From: JAPLGE01 sp964355545
Lineage (GTDB): Bacteria > Bipolaricaulota > Bipolaricaulia > UBA7950 > UBA9294
Direction of reading: 5' to 3'
Assembly: GCA_964355545.1 (NCBI GenBank)
Contig: CAYHEK010000004.1
Location: 1-43,903, forward strand
DNA: 43,903 nucleotides
Below the pieces are notes generated by a model, which ran no database searches, was not told the origin of the DNA, and saw only the letters and a list, made by a program, of their open reading frames with translations. This document shows positions 7,600 through 14,613 of the stretch, piece by piece (position 1 is the first letter of the stretch; the number at the start of each line of letters is the position of its first letter). A program made the position numbers and the translations under genes.

Positions 7600-8373
7600 A
7601 TGGAGACCTATCTTGTCCGCGAGAGCGCGCGCTCAAAGCATGTCCGCCTCGAGTTCTCTCTCGAGCAGGGCCTTGTGGTCGTCGTCCCAGTCGGGTTTGA
7701 CCGCTCCGAGATCAGTGCGATCCTCGAGGCGAAGCGGGCGTGGGTCGAGAGGGCACAGAGGCGCGCCCGCGCGGACGGTAAGGACTTCCCCCGCGCGAGA
7801 ACGGGTGAGCTCCCGGAGCGAATCGCTCTGCGCGCGATCGAGGAGGAGTGGGCGGTGGACTACCGCTCGGCCTCGACTCCCTGGGTGGCGGCGAAGCCTC
7901 TCGCCGTTCCCACACGCTGCTTGGGACGCCTCGAAGTGACGGGCGGCATCGAGGATCCTGCGGCCTGTGGGGCCGCGCTGCGCCGCTGGATCCGGCGCAA
8001 GGCGCGCGCGCACCTCGTCCCGTGGCTGGAACGCGTGAGTGGCGAAACCGGCCTCTCCTACGGCCAAAGCGTGGTCAGGAACCCGCGCACGCGCTGGGGA
8101 AGCTACTCGCGGCAGGAGACAATCAGCCTCAACCAGAACCTTCTCTTCCTGCCGAGCCGCCTCGTGCGCTACGTCCTCCTCCACGAGCTGTGCCATTCCG
8201 TGCACCTGGAGCACTCCTCGCAGTTCTGGCGACTCGTGCGGGAGAAGGAACCGCGCGCGGAGGCCTTGAGGGAGGAGTTGCGGCTCGCGTGGCGGTACGT
8301 CCCGGGTTGGACGAGCGGGACCCCGGCGCGCGTCGCCGCGGGCGAGCCGGCTCACCTCCCCTGGAGCGTCTGA
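7600..8373 (+). CDS. YgjP/DUF45-type zinc metallopeptidase
   Basis: A 257-residue protein of the YgjP (M48-related, WLM-like) family. The conserved block reads QSVVRNPRTRWGSYS, ISLNQNLLFLPSRLVRYVLLHE and HELCHSVHLEHSSQFW, with the HExxH zinc site at about residue 202 (HELCH) and the third ligand in the following helix. The N-terminal half (VRESARSKHVRLEF... IEAKRAWVERA-like) is the usual family lead-in. Some members are linked to type I restriction systems, none of which is seen here. I chose ATG 7600, with AAGGTGG just upstream; a TTG at 7573 would add nine residues. Physiological substrate unknown. Confidence 0.88.
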   Translation: METYLVRESARSKHVRLEFSLEQGLVVVVPVGFDRSEISAILEAKRAWVERAQRRARADGKDFPRARTGELPERIALRAIEEEWAVDYRSASTPWVAAKPLAVPTRCLGRLEVTGGIEDPAACGAALRRWIRRKARAHLVPWLERVSGETGLSYGQSVVRNPRTRWGSYSRQETISLNQNLLFLPSRLVRYVLLHELCHSVHLEHSSQFWRLVREKEPRAEALREELRLAWRYVPGWTSGTPARVAAGEPAHLPWSV

Positions 8374-8409
8374 GGGAGGAGCCGCCTAGCCGTCGGCTGA
8401 CTTCCTCCC
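8374..8409. terminator. Hairpin between convergent genes
   Basis: GGGAGGA (8374-8380) pairs with TCCTCCC (8403-8409), with an inner GCCG/CGGC arm (8381-8384 with 8393-8396). It begins right after the metalloprotease stop and spans the stop of the convergent nitroreductase. There is no clear U tract, so a terminator role is a guess. Confidence 0.3.
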
Positions 8410-9141
8410 CACGGTAGCGAGATAGATCGCGAACTCCTCTTTTCCGTCGAGGCCAAGGAGGGCGTTCACTCCCTCGTCGGAGAAGGCGCCGATGGCGCAG
8501 GCGCCCGCCTGGATCCCCACGGCGGCGAGGTAGAGGTTCTGGCAGACGTGGCCGGCGTCGAGGTGGAGGTAGCGGTACGCCCGCTCGCCGTAGCGCCACG
8601 CCGTGCGATACGGGACGGCGACCCAGATGAAGGTGACGGCGCTCTCCTTGACAAACCCCTGGCTGAGGCAGGCCGCGACGAGCCCTTCCGCGATTCCCGC
8701 CTCCGCGGAGAGAAGGGCGAGCCGGTGGGAAAGGGCAAGGAAGCGGTACAGGCCGGCGGGAAGCCCCTCCACCCGGTTCACCAGGAGGTACGTTTCGAAG
8801 GGATGGCGGGCGCCGGCCGAGGGGACGGTGCGGAGCGTCGCCTGGCCAGGGACGACACGCTTTACGCCCTGCGTGCACCAAAGAAGGTACGAGAGCTCCT
8901 CCAGGGTGAGGGGAACGTCCGAGTACTGGCGCAGGCTGCGGCGGGCCTCGATCGCCTCAATGAGGGGGAGCCGGCCCAGGTGGAGGGTCTTCTTCGGAGC
9001 GGGGAGATCGATCGGCTTCCCTTCTTCCCCGTGAGGTTCCCGCTCGAACGGAGGCTGGGGGAGTCCCTTCCCCTGGTCCGGCGTCGGGAAGCGCCCGCAC
9101 GCCGTCTTCTCCATGAAGTCGCTACCGATTCCTTTCCTCAT
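8386..9141 (-). CDS. SagB-type nitroreductase/dehydrogenase (FMN-dependent)
   Basis: A 251-residue protein of the SagB/ThcOx branch of the nitroreductase family. The N-terminus GIGSDFMEKTA... GLPQPP is the usual lead-in; the core has EARRSLRQYSDVPLTLEELSYLLW, TVPSAGARHPFETYLLV, LHLDAGHVCQNLYLAA and a C-terminal GIQAGACAIGAF segment. Members bind FMN and reduce nitro compounds or oxidise azolines in peptide biosynthesis; no peptide cluster is visible here, so the substrate is open. The ATG at 9141 lies four bases from the gap, so the ribosome binding site and upstream context are lost, and ATG 9114 is an alternative. Confidence 0.85.
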   Translation of the reverse strand: MRKGIGSDFMEKTACGRFPTPDQGKGLPQPPFEREPHGEEGKPIDLPAPKKTLHLGRLPLIEAIEARRSLRQYSDVPLTLEELSYLLWCTQGVKRVVPGQATLRTVPSAGARHPFETYLLVNRVEGLPAGLYRFLALSHRLALLSAEAGIAEGLVAACLSQGFVKESAVTFIWVAVPYRTAWRYGERAYRYLHLDAGHVCQNLYLAAVGIQAGACAIGAFSDEGVNALLGLDGKEEFAIYLATVGRKSADG

Positions 9142-9145
9142 CGTG

Positions 9146-9245
9146 NNNNNNNNNNNNNNNNNNNNNNNNNNNNNNNNNNNNNNNNNNNNNNNNNNNNNNN
9201 NNNNNNNNNNNNNNNNNNNNNNNNNNNNNNNNNNNNNNNNNNNNN
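9146..9245. other. Assembly gap (100 N)
   Basis: Run of exactly 100 N between the HAD gene and the nitroreductase gene. The two genes happen to be in the same frame across it, which should not be read as a fusion. Confidence 0.98.
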
Positions 9246-9906
9246 TCTCTTTCTCAACCATCTCCAAGAGCCGGCCGAGGGGCACCTCGGCGAGGGAACG
9301 AAGCGTGAGGTCAGCGTGGTCGATCGGAATCTCGCGCGTCAAGGGATTGGGGATTGCGATGCAGAAGATCCCTGCCTGTTTCGCCGCGGAGACCCCGTGC
9401 GGGGAATCCTCAAGGGCGACCACCTCCTCGGGCGCGAGGGCAAGGGCGGCGAGGACGGAGAGGTAGAGTTCCGGGTCCGGCTTGGTGCGCGCGACCTCGT
9501 CCGCCGTGCGGATCGCGTCGAACGCCTCGGCGAGTCCAAGATGGGAGAGGTGACGAATCACCCACTCCCGCGACGAGCTCGAGGCAAGGCCGAGCTTGAG
9601 GTGAAACCCGTGAGCGCTTTCCAGGTAGTCGGTCACGCCGGGGAGGATCGATTCCTGGGCGATCAGCTCGGCCTCCCGCCTTTGCTGCTCACGGTGGAGG
9701 GAGGCGCGGTCGACCGGGCGCTTGAGGCACTCCTCCAGGCGGTCGCACGGGTCGAACGGGTTGGGAAAACGGCCGATCGAGTCGAGCCACAGGCCCAGCG
9801 GGAACTCGCACCCGCGACGCGCGAAGACCTCCCGCCAGGCGAGGAAGGCCGGGGTCTCCGTATCGAGGACCAAGCCGTCGAAATCGAAGATGAGTCCCTT
9901 CACCAT
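9246..9906 (-). CDS. HAD-superfamily phosphatase, beta-phosphoglucomutase-like; 3' end in gap
   Basis: About 220 residues are present. Motif I is IFDFDGLVLDTE (nucleophile Asp and acid Asp), motif II LGLASSSSREW, motif III RTKPDPELYL and motif IV VVALEDSPHGVSAA, with a four-helix cap between I and II. This is the standard subfamily IA layout of beta-phosphoglucomutase and sugar-phosphate or phosphoglycolate phosphatases; the exact substrate cannot be told. ATG 9906 is preceded by GAAGGGGA; an in-frame GTG at 9909 is also possible. The last few residues are missing in the gap. The neighbouring SagB-like gene is downstream on the same strand. Confidence 0.88.
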
Positions 9907-9983
9907 CACGCGTGCCGTCCCCTTCTACAGGGGCTTCCTCTCCCCTGATCGCCCTATGATACTCAAGACCTCTCGCTACGCAG

Positions 9984-9989
9984 TAAGAT
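9984..9989 (+). promoter_or_regulatory. -10 element (TAAGAT), predicted leaderless start
   Basis: TAAGAT lies exactly 9 nt before ATG 9999, and there is no Shine-Dalgarno. No good -35 is visible at 17-18 bp. Confidence 0.4.
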
Positions 9990-9998
9990 CAACGCGCA

Positions 9999-10943
9999 AT
10001 GAGAGAAGGGCGTGATGTTGTCATGGATTCTCTTGCGGAGCTCGGCGACTGTGCCCTTTGCCCACGGGACTGCCACGCCGACCGCCGCGCTGGCCGACTC
10101 GGTTACTGCCAGAGCGGCAGCGGGTTCAGCGTCGGCGCGATCTGCGCTCACCTCGGAGAGGAACCGGTCCTCTCCGGACAGAGAGGAATCTGCAACGTCT
10201 TCTTCACCCGCTGCAACCTGCAGTGCCTCTACTGCCAGAACGCCCAGATCAGCCGCCGGCGGGGGAGGATCGTCGAGGAGGCGCTCAGCCTCGAGGAGGT
10301 CATCCTGCGGATCGAGCGGATCCTCGACCATGGCGTCTCCGCGGTCGGGTTCGTCTCTCCTTCGCACTGTATCCCTCAGATGAAGACGATCATCACCGCG
10401 CTCGCCGTGCGAGGCCGCCGTCCGACCACGGTGATGAACACGAACGCCTACGACAAGGTGGAGACGCTCCGCTCTCTTGAGTCCCTGATCGACGTCTACC
10501 TCCCCGACCTCAAGTACATGGATGAGGATCTCGCCCTCCGCTTTTCCGATGGGCCCGGCTACCCCGAGGTCGCGACGCGCGCCCTCAAGGAGATGTTTCG
10601 GCAGAAGGAATCTTCGCTCCACCTCGGCGCAGACGGGCTCGCCCGCTCCGGCCTGATCCTCCGCCACCTCGTCCTCCCCGGGCAAGTCGAAAATAGCAAA
10701 CGCTGCCTTCGCTTCATCGCCGAGGAGCTCTCCCCGGACGTCCACCTCTCCCTCCTCGCGCAGTACCATCCCACCCCCGCTGTCCGCTCTCACCCCGACC
10801 TGGGTCGCCCGCTCCGGCCGGAGGAGTACGAGGAAGTCCTCGATGAAGCAGAGCGCCTTGGATTCGAGCATGGCTGGACCCAGGAGCTTGCGAGCGCCGG
10901 GGAGTACCTCCCCGACTTCTCTTCACCGGATCCCTTCACGTAG
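9999..10943 (+). CDS. PflX-like radical SAM protein (PFL-activase homolog)
   Basis: A 314-residue radical SAM enzyme of the COG1313 (PflX) type. The N-terminus has a cysteine-rich segment (CALCPRDCHADR...GYC), then the SAM cluster motif CNLQCLYCQN at about residues 69-78, GFVSPSHC, MNTNAYD, IDVYLPDLKYMD and the C-terminal family block AQYHPTPAV... RPLRPEEYEEVL. Such proteins are related to pyruvate formate-lyase activases but their target is unknown; some are linked to Memo/AMMECR1 proteins, and a Memo gene does occur 27 kb away. ATG 9999 is supported by a -10 hexamer 9 nt upstream; ATG 10023 is an alternative start. Confidence 0.88.
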   Translation: MREGRDVVMDSLAELGDCALCPRDCHADRRAGRLGYCQSGSGFSVGAICAHLGEEPVLSGQRGICNVFFTRCNLQCLYCQNAQISRRRGRIVEEALSLEEVILRIERILDHGVSAVGFVSPSHCIPQMKTIITALAVRGRRPTTVMNTNAYDKVETLRSLESLIDVYLPDLKYMDEDLALRFSDGPGYPEVATRALKEMFRQKESSLHLGADGLARSGLILRHLVLPGQVENSKRCLRFIAEELSPDVHLSLLAQYHPTPAVRSHPDLGRPLRPEEYEEVLDEAERLGFEHGWTQELASAGEYLPDFSSPDPFT

Positions 10944-10974
10944 CGAGCGCCCCCCACGCAAGACGACGCACCCC

Positions 10975-11004
10975 TTGCACGGACGGCACGGATAATGCTA
11001 TCAT
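10975..11004 (+). promoter_or_regulatory. Predicted promoter for yebC operon
   Basis: TTGCAC (10975-10980), 18-bp spacer, TATCAT (10999-11004), 33 bp before the yebC start, which has its own AAGAGGA ribosome binding site. Confidence 0.45.
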
Positions 11005-11037
11005 GGGACGAGATCTCGAGAACCGGGGGCAAGAGGA

Positions 11038-11799
11038 ATGTCGGGACACTCCAAGTGGGCGAACATCAAGTACCGCAAGGAAAGTCAGGACCGCAAGCGT
11101 TCGAACCTCTTCTCTAAGCTGATCAAGGAGATCACGCTCCAGGCGCGAAACGGCGAGCCCAACCCGGAGCTGAACCAAGGACTCGCTCAGGCCCTTGAGC
11201 GGGCGCGCGTCGCGAACCTTCCGAAAGACAACATGGAGCGTGCCATCAAGCGGGCGAGCGGAGGGGCGGACGGAGTCGCCTACGAGGAGATCGCCTACGA
11301 AGGATATGCGCCCGCGGGGGTGGCGGTCCTCGTGCGTGCGGTCACGGACAACCGGAACCGCGCCGCGGCGGCGATCCGCCACGTGTTCAGCAAGCACGGC
11401 GGGAACATGGCTTCGGCAGGGAGCGTGGCCTGGCTCTTCGAGCGGCGCGGCCTGGTCACGATCGACCAGGTGCCCGAAGGCGCTGACCACGACGAGTTTC
11501 TCATGTCCCTCATTGAGTTCGGCGCTCAAGAGATCAATGAAGAAGGAGGGCCGATCGAAATCTACTGCGCTCCGAGCGACTTTGGTTCTCTCAGCGAGAA
11601 GATCCGTGGGGCGGGGGTCACGCCGACCCGCGCCGAGCTGACCATGGTCCCGAAGAACACCGTGCGGGTGGAGGGACACAGCGCGGAGAAGGTCCTCAAG
11701 CTGATCAACGAGCTTGACGACAACGAGGACGTTCAAGAGGTGTTCGCCAACTTCGACATCCCCGACGAGGTCCTGGCAAAGATCGGCGGGGAGAGCTAG
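11038..11799 (+). CDS. yebC: YebC/PmpR-family regulator or translation factor
   Basis: A 253-residue protein with the invariant start MSGHSKWANIKYRK, followed by KLIKEITLQAR, LPKDNMERAIKRASGG, EGYAPAGVAVLV and the GGNMASAGSVAWLFERRG block, all hallmarks of the YebC family. Members were described as transcription regulators (of recombination genes such as ruvC, or quorum sensing) and more recently as ribosome-associated factors that ease translation of proline stretches. Length is standard. It is the first gene of a three-gene plus-strand unit with two envelope proteins behind it, only 26 bp downstream. Confidence 0.95.
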   Translation: MSGHSKWANIKYRKESQDRKRSNLFSKLIKEITLQARNGEPNPELNQGLAQALERARVANLPKDNMERAIKRASGGADGVAYEEIAYEGYAPAGVAVLVRAVTDNRNRAAAAIRHVFSKHGGNMASAGSVAWLFERRGLVTIDQVPEGADHDEFLMSLIEFGAQEINEEGGPIEIYCAPSDFGSLSEKIRGAGVTPTRAELTMVPKNTVRVEGHSAEKVLKLINELDDNEDVQEVFANFDIPDEVLAKIGGES

Positions 11800-11825
11800 C
11801 TCCAAAGAGGAAAGGGGGTGTCCTG

Positions 11826-12695
11826 ATGCGACGCGCCGGCTGGGTCGGAGCTTTCGTTTTTACGATCGTTTGTCTCTTTGCGTCCCTTCTTCTCGCCGAG
11901 ACGATCGTCACGACGAGCGGGTCGGTCCTGCAAGGGCAGATTGAGTTTGGCATCCCGGCGGTGATCAGTGTCACGTCGTCCACGGGCGACATCTTCACCG
12001 TGCAGCGCGCGAACCTGAAGGCGATTCGCTTCCCCGCGCAGAGAGGGGAGCCGACCACTGTGGAGACGTTCGACGGGAACATCATCGCGGGCACGGTCGG
12101 CGGGATCCCCGAGGTCCTCGGCGTGCGGTCGGCGAGCGGGGACGTCCAATCCGTCAAGCTTTCTAGCATACAGGAGATTCGGTTCGAGCCGGTCGCGGCC
12201 GCGGTGGGCCCGACCCCCGCCTCCCCGGTTCCGGCGTTCGCGGGCCCAGCCGACGCCCTTGCCTCTCAGGTGAAGGACCTCTACGCCTCGAGCCGTTGGG
12301 GGTTCACGCTGGGAATCGACACGGGGTTCCAGCTCGGTGCGTCTACCTTGAACGGGTTCGGCTACCCCACGATGACGCTCGGTGTGAGCGTCGCCGCGCT
12401 TGGGCCGATCTGGCGGACGTACTTCATTCCCTCCCCGAAGAAGGTCGAGGCCACCGCGCGCGAGATCGCGCAGAAGAACGTGGGGATCACGCTGGATGAC
12501 CTCGTCCTGGCAACGAAGGAGGAGCTCCCGGGGATCTTCCTCTACCTGAACGTCGGGGCAGGCTTCCTCAGCCTCGCTCAGATCGGTGCCGGCGGGATGT
12601 TCCGCATCGGCCCGAACTTCTACTTCGACCTTGGGCTCTCGTTTGACTTGTTCTGGGTGATCTGGCCGTCCATCGGGTTCGTGATCTTCTTCTAG
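11826..12695 (+). CDS. Exported protein with two internal repeats, unknown function
   Basis: A 289-residue protein with a signal peptide (cleavage likely after FASLLLA). Residues about 26-72 and 75-121 are two copies of one unit: TTSGSVLQGQIEFGIPAVISV...TGDIFTV...LKAIRFP and TFDGNIIAGTVGGIPEVLGV...SGDVQSV...IQEIRFE. This 'G..l.G.i...i...s..G....v....i..I.F' pattern is typical of small SH3-like beta-barrels. A Pro/Ala-rich linker follows, then a C-terminal half rich in Gly and aromatic residues that could be membrane-associated beta-strands. The ribosome binding site is GGGGGTG. It sits between yebC and another envelope gene. No named family recognised. Confidence 0.75.
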   Translation: MRRAGWVGAFVFTIVCLFASLLLAETIVTTSGSVLQGQIEFGIPAVISVTSSTGDIFTVQRANLKAIRFPAQRGEPTTVETFDGNIIAGTVGGIPEVLGVRSASGDVQSVKLSSIQEIRFEPVAAAVGPTPASPVPAFAGPADALASQVKDLYASSRWGFTLGIDTGFQLGASTLNGFGYPTMTLGVSVAALGPIWRTYFIPSPKKVEATAREIAQKNVGITLDDLVLATKEELPGIFLYLNVGAGFLSLAQIGAGGMFRIGPNFYFDLGLSFDLFWVIWPSIGFVIFF

Positions 12696-12722
12696 GCGCC
12701 GAAGGAAGGAGGTAGTCGCACC

Positions 12723-13100
12723 ATGGTGAAGAGACTTGTGGTGGCTCTGCTCATCGTCGGTGGTTTGGTATCGGCGCTCGGCTTGGGCGTCGGCGCGGCG
12801 GAGAATCGCGAGGCGTGGATCCCCGGCCTTGCCTCGTTCATCATCCCCGGCCTGGGGCAGCTCCTGAACGACCAGATGGAGAAGGCGATCGTGCACTTCT
12901 TGGTCGATGTCGCGATCAACGTCGGGGGATACTACCTGACGTGGATGGGGCCGTTCGGGTGGTACGGAGCCCCTGTCTGGGGGCTGGCTCACCTGGGGTG
13001 GGCGCTCTACAGCGGCTACGACGCCTACACCGTCGCCAAAGAGAGGGGCTTTTCCATCGGCCTGACCGAGGACGGCCTCACCCTCGCCTGGCACTTCTAG
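12723..13100 (+). CDS. Small exported/membrane protein (125 aa)
   Basis: Starts with a signal peptide or signal anchor (MVKRLVVALLIVGGLVSALGLGVGA). Then follow WIPGLASFIIPGLGQLLND, a hydrophobic 'pgl.sf.iPGlGq..n' segment seen in several small membrane families (DUF5683-like), and two more hydrophobic stretches (VAINVGGYYLTWM and APVWGLAHLGWALYSGYDAY). A strong ribosome binding site (AAGGAGGT) precedes the ATG. It is the last gene of the yebC unit; its stop codon interlocks with the stop of the convergent phosphoesterase gene. Function unknown. Confidence 0.72.
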   Translation: MVKRLVVALLIVGGLVSALGLGVGAAENREAWIPGLASFIIPGLGQLLNDQMEKAIVHFLVDVAINVGGYYLTWMGPFGWYGAPVWGLAHLGWALYSGYDAYTVAKERGFSIGLTEDGLTLAWHF

Positions 13101-13987
13101 AAGAGGAAGAGGGCACAGAATAGACCCAAGAGAAGAACAACCTCGAGGACTCGGACAAGGCCCCGGCCGATGTCGGTCGGGGCTCTTTCTGTGTAGAGAA
13201 GGGTGTTCTCCACCCTCTCGATCTTTCCGCTCGCTGGATCGAGGTCGAGGCGGAGACGCCCCAAGGCGCGGCCGAAGGCGCCGGCCTGGACGATCAAGGT
13301 CTCCCCGACCCGGATCGGCTCCGGGGTCTCCTCGTGCGAGTGACCGGTGACGAAGAGGTCGACGCCGGGGACCGTCTGGGCGATGCGGCGCGCCTCGGCC
13401 ACGGGAAGGTGTGCCAGGACAAGGACGAGGTCCGCCCTCCCTATTATCTCCTCGAGCGCTGCCGCGAGGGCTGCGGCCGGATCGGCGTAGCGCAGCCAAG
13501 GGAACTCGCCGTACGGAAGGTACTCCGCCGTGATGAGCCCGATCACGGCGACCCGCAGGCCGTCGCAGGAAACGATCGTGTAGGGCACGAAGGGCGCCCT
13601 CATTCCAGGGGAGGGGACGAGGTTCGCGCACAAGAGTGGGAACTCTGCCTGCGTGGAGAGCGCGGCGAGTCGCTCTGGGCCAAAGTACAAATCGTGATTC
13701 CCCAGAGCCATCGCCGTGTAGCCGACTCGATTCATCCAGGCGACCGTCTCCTCGGCTCCCCACACCGCCGTGCGGAGGAGGCGGAAGTCCTGCCACGTGT
13801 CACCCGCGTCGACGAGGAGGACGGGGCCACCCCCTCTTCGCTCCTGCGCGATCTGCCCTTCCAGGGCCTCTAGCCGGTCGAGTCGGGCGTGGAGGTCGTT
13901 CGTGTAGAGCACGGTGACTGGAGAAGAGAACGCAGAGACGCTGGCCAAGAGGACCCCCAGGACGAGGGGATAGCCCCGGTGCCTCAC
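13097..13987 (-). CDS. Exported calcineurin-like phosphoesterase, 5'-nucleotidase-like
   Basis: A 296-residue metallophosphoesterase with signal peptide (RGYPLVLGVLLASVSAFS). Motifs in order: LYTNDLHAR (Asp-His), LLVDAGDTWQD, MALGNHDLYFG (catalytic GNHD), LVLAHLP and VTGHSHEETPEP. This order fits the N-terminal catalytic domain of 5'-nucleotidase/UDP-sugar hydrolase; the C-terminal substrate domain of full-length UshA-type enzymes is missing, and the protein instead ends in a hydrophobic helix (VLEVVLLLGLFCALFLF) that may anchor it. GTG start with GGGAGG upstream; the GTG overlaps the TGA of the upstream gene (GTGA), so the two are probably coupled. Confidence 0.85.
   Translation of the reverse strand: MRHRGYPLVLGVLLASVSAFSSPVTVLYTNDLHARLDRLEALEGQIAQERRGGGPVLLVDAGDTWQDFRLLRTAVWGAEETVAWMNRVGYTAMALGNHDLYFGPERLAALSTQAEFPLLCANLVPSPGMRAPFVPYTIVSCDGLRVAVIGLITAEYLPYGEFPWLRYADPAAALAAALEEIIGRADLVLVLAHLPVAEARRIAQTVPGVDLFVTGHSHEETPEPIRVGETLIVQAGAFGRALGRLRLDLDPASGKIERVENTLLYTERAPTDIGRGLVRVLEVVLLLGLFCALFLF
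13159..13190 (+). terminator. Rho-independent terminator-like hairpin for the yebC operon
   Basis: A near-perfect 11-12 bp stem: GGCCCCGGCCGA (13159-13170) pairs with TCGGTCGGGGCT (13173-13184) with G-U pairs at two positions, followed by CTTTCT. It lies 59 nt after the stop of the last gene of the plus-strand unit, inside the coding region of the convergent phosphoesterase. Confidence 0.5.
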
Positions 13988-14541
13988 AGCGTCCCTCCCG
14001 CTCCGAGGACGAGGGCCCTGCGACGGAGAGAGGCGGACGCCCACCATCTCCCCTCCCAGGAAAAAAGGCGCAGTAAAGCGATGAACGAAGTCCGGCCCCC
14101 CTCGTCCTCGACTCCGACGAGAAGACTGAGCCGGTCGAGCGGGGAGAGGGCGAGGACCGCGCCCCGCCACCCTCCCTGGGCGAAGGTCCGCCCCCACTCG
14201 ACACGGACCGGGCCGAGGTGGAGGCCGGCCGCGAAATCGACCCCCCGGGTTGCGAGGCCAAGAGCGACCTCGAGCGGGCCGAGGTCCTGGATGACAAGAG
14301 CGCGGACGCCCCAGGAGAACCCTCCCGGCGTCTCAACGGTCGCGAAGAGATCGATCCGCGCTCCGAGGGCGAGGCCGAGTCCGAGCGTCGCTCCGGCCGG
14401 CGAGAAGATAACCTCAACAGACGCTCGTCCTGGGTCCCCCAGGGTCGCCGCGGCCGGGAGGCCGAGAAAGACGGGGTGAGGGTAGGTCCAGGCCTCCACA
14501 GCCGGTGCCAGAAGGAAGAGGAGAAAGATAGCAAAGCGCAC
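13984..14541 (-). CDS. Exported beta-rich protein, unknown function
   Basis: A 185-residue protein. It begins with a signal peptide (VRFAIFLLFLLAPAVEA), then alternating Gly/hydrophobic strands (ATLGLGLALGARIDLFATVE, VALGLATRGVDFAAGLHLG, LSLLVGVEDEGG) suggesting a small beta-barrel or outer-surface protein. GTG 14541 is preferred because it opens directly onto the signal peptide; a longer reading frame to 14604 would overlap tilS. A promoter with its -10 five nt upstream suggests a leaderless start. The stop overlaps the start of the downstream phosphoesterase gene (GTGA). Confidence 0.65.
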   Translation of the reverse strand: MRFAIFLLFLLAPAVEAWTYPHPVFLGLPAAATLGDPGRASVEVIFSPAGATLGLGLALGARIDLFATVETPGGFSWGVRALVIQDLGPLEVALGLATRGVDFAAGLHLGPVRVEWGRTFAQGGWRGAVLALSPLDRLSLLVGVEDEGGRTSFIALLRLFSWEGRWWASASLRRRALVLGAGGTL

Positions 14542-14546
14542 GCCAC

Positions 14547-14575
14547 AGGGTAGCGCGGCTTCCCTGCGGCGGCAA
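14547..14575 (-). promoter_or_regulatory. Predicted promoter, minus-strand exported protein pair
   Basis: Minus-strand TTGCCG (14570-14575), 17-bp spacer, TACCCT (14547-14552), then 5 nt to GTG 14541. Confidence 0.35.
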
Positions 14576-14613
14576 GCGTTGATTTCACGATGCGCTATAG
14601 TCACAATCGGTTC

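Noticed and set aside
8386..9909. Apparent fusion of the HAD phosphatase and the nitroreductase
   Set aside because: The single frame arises only because the 100-N placeholder keeps phase; real gap length is unknown and each part has its own start and domain.
11796..13796. Minus-strand ORF of 666 codons spanning three genes
   Set aside because: Antisense to the 11826 and 12723 genes and out of frame with the phosphoesterase, all of which have signal peptides and ribosome binding sites; the long ORF is Arg/Asp-rich with no domain.
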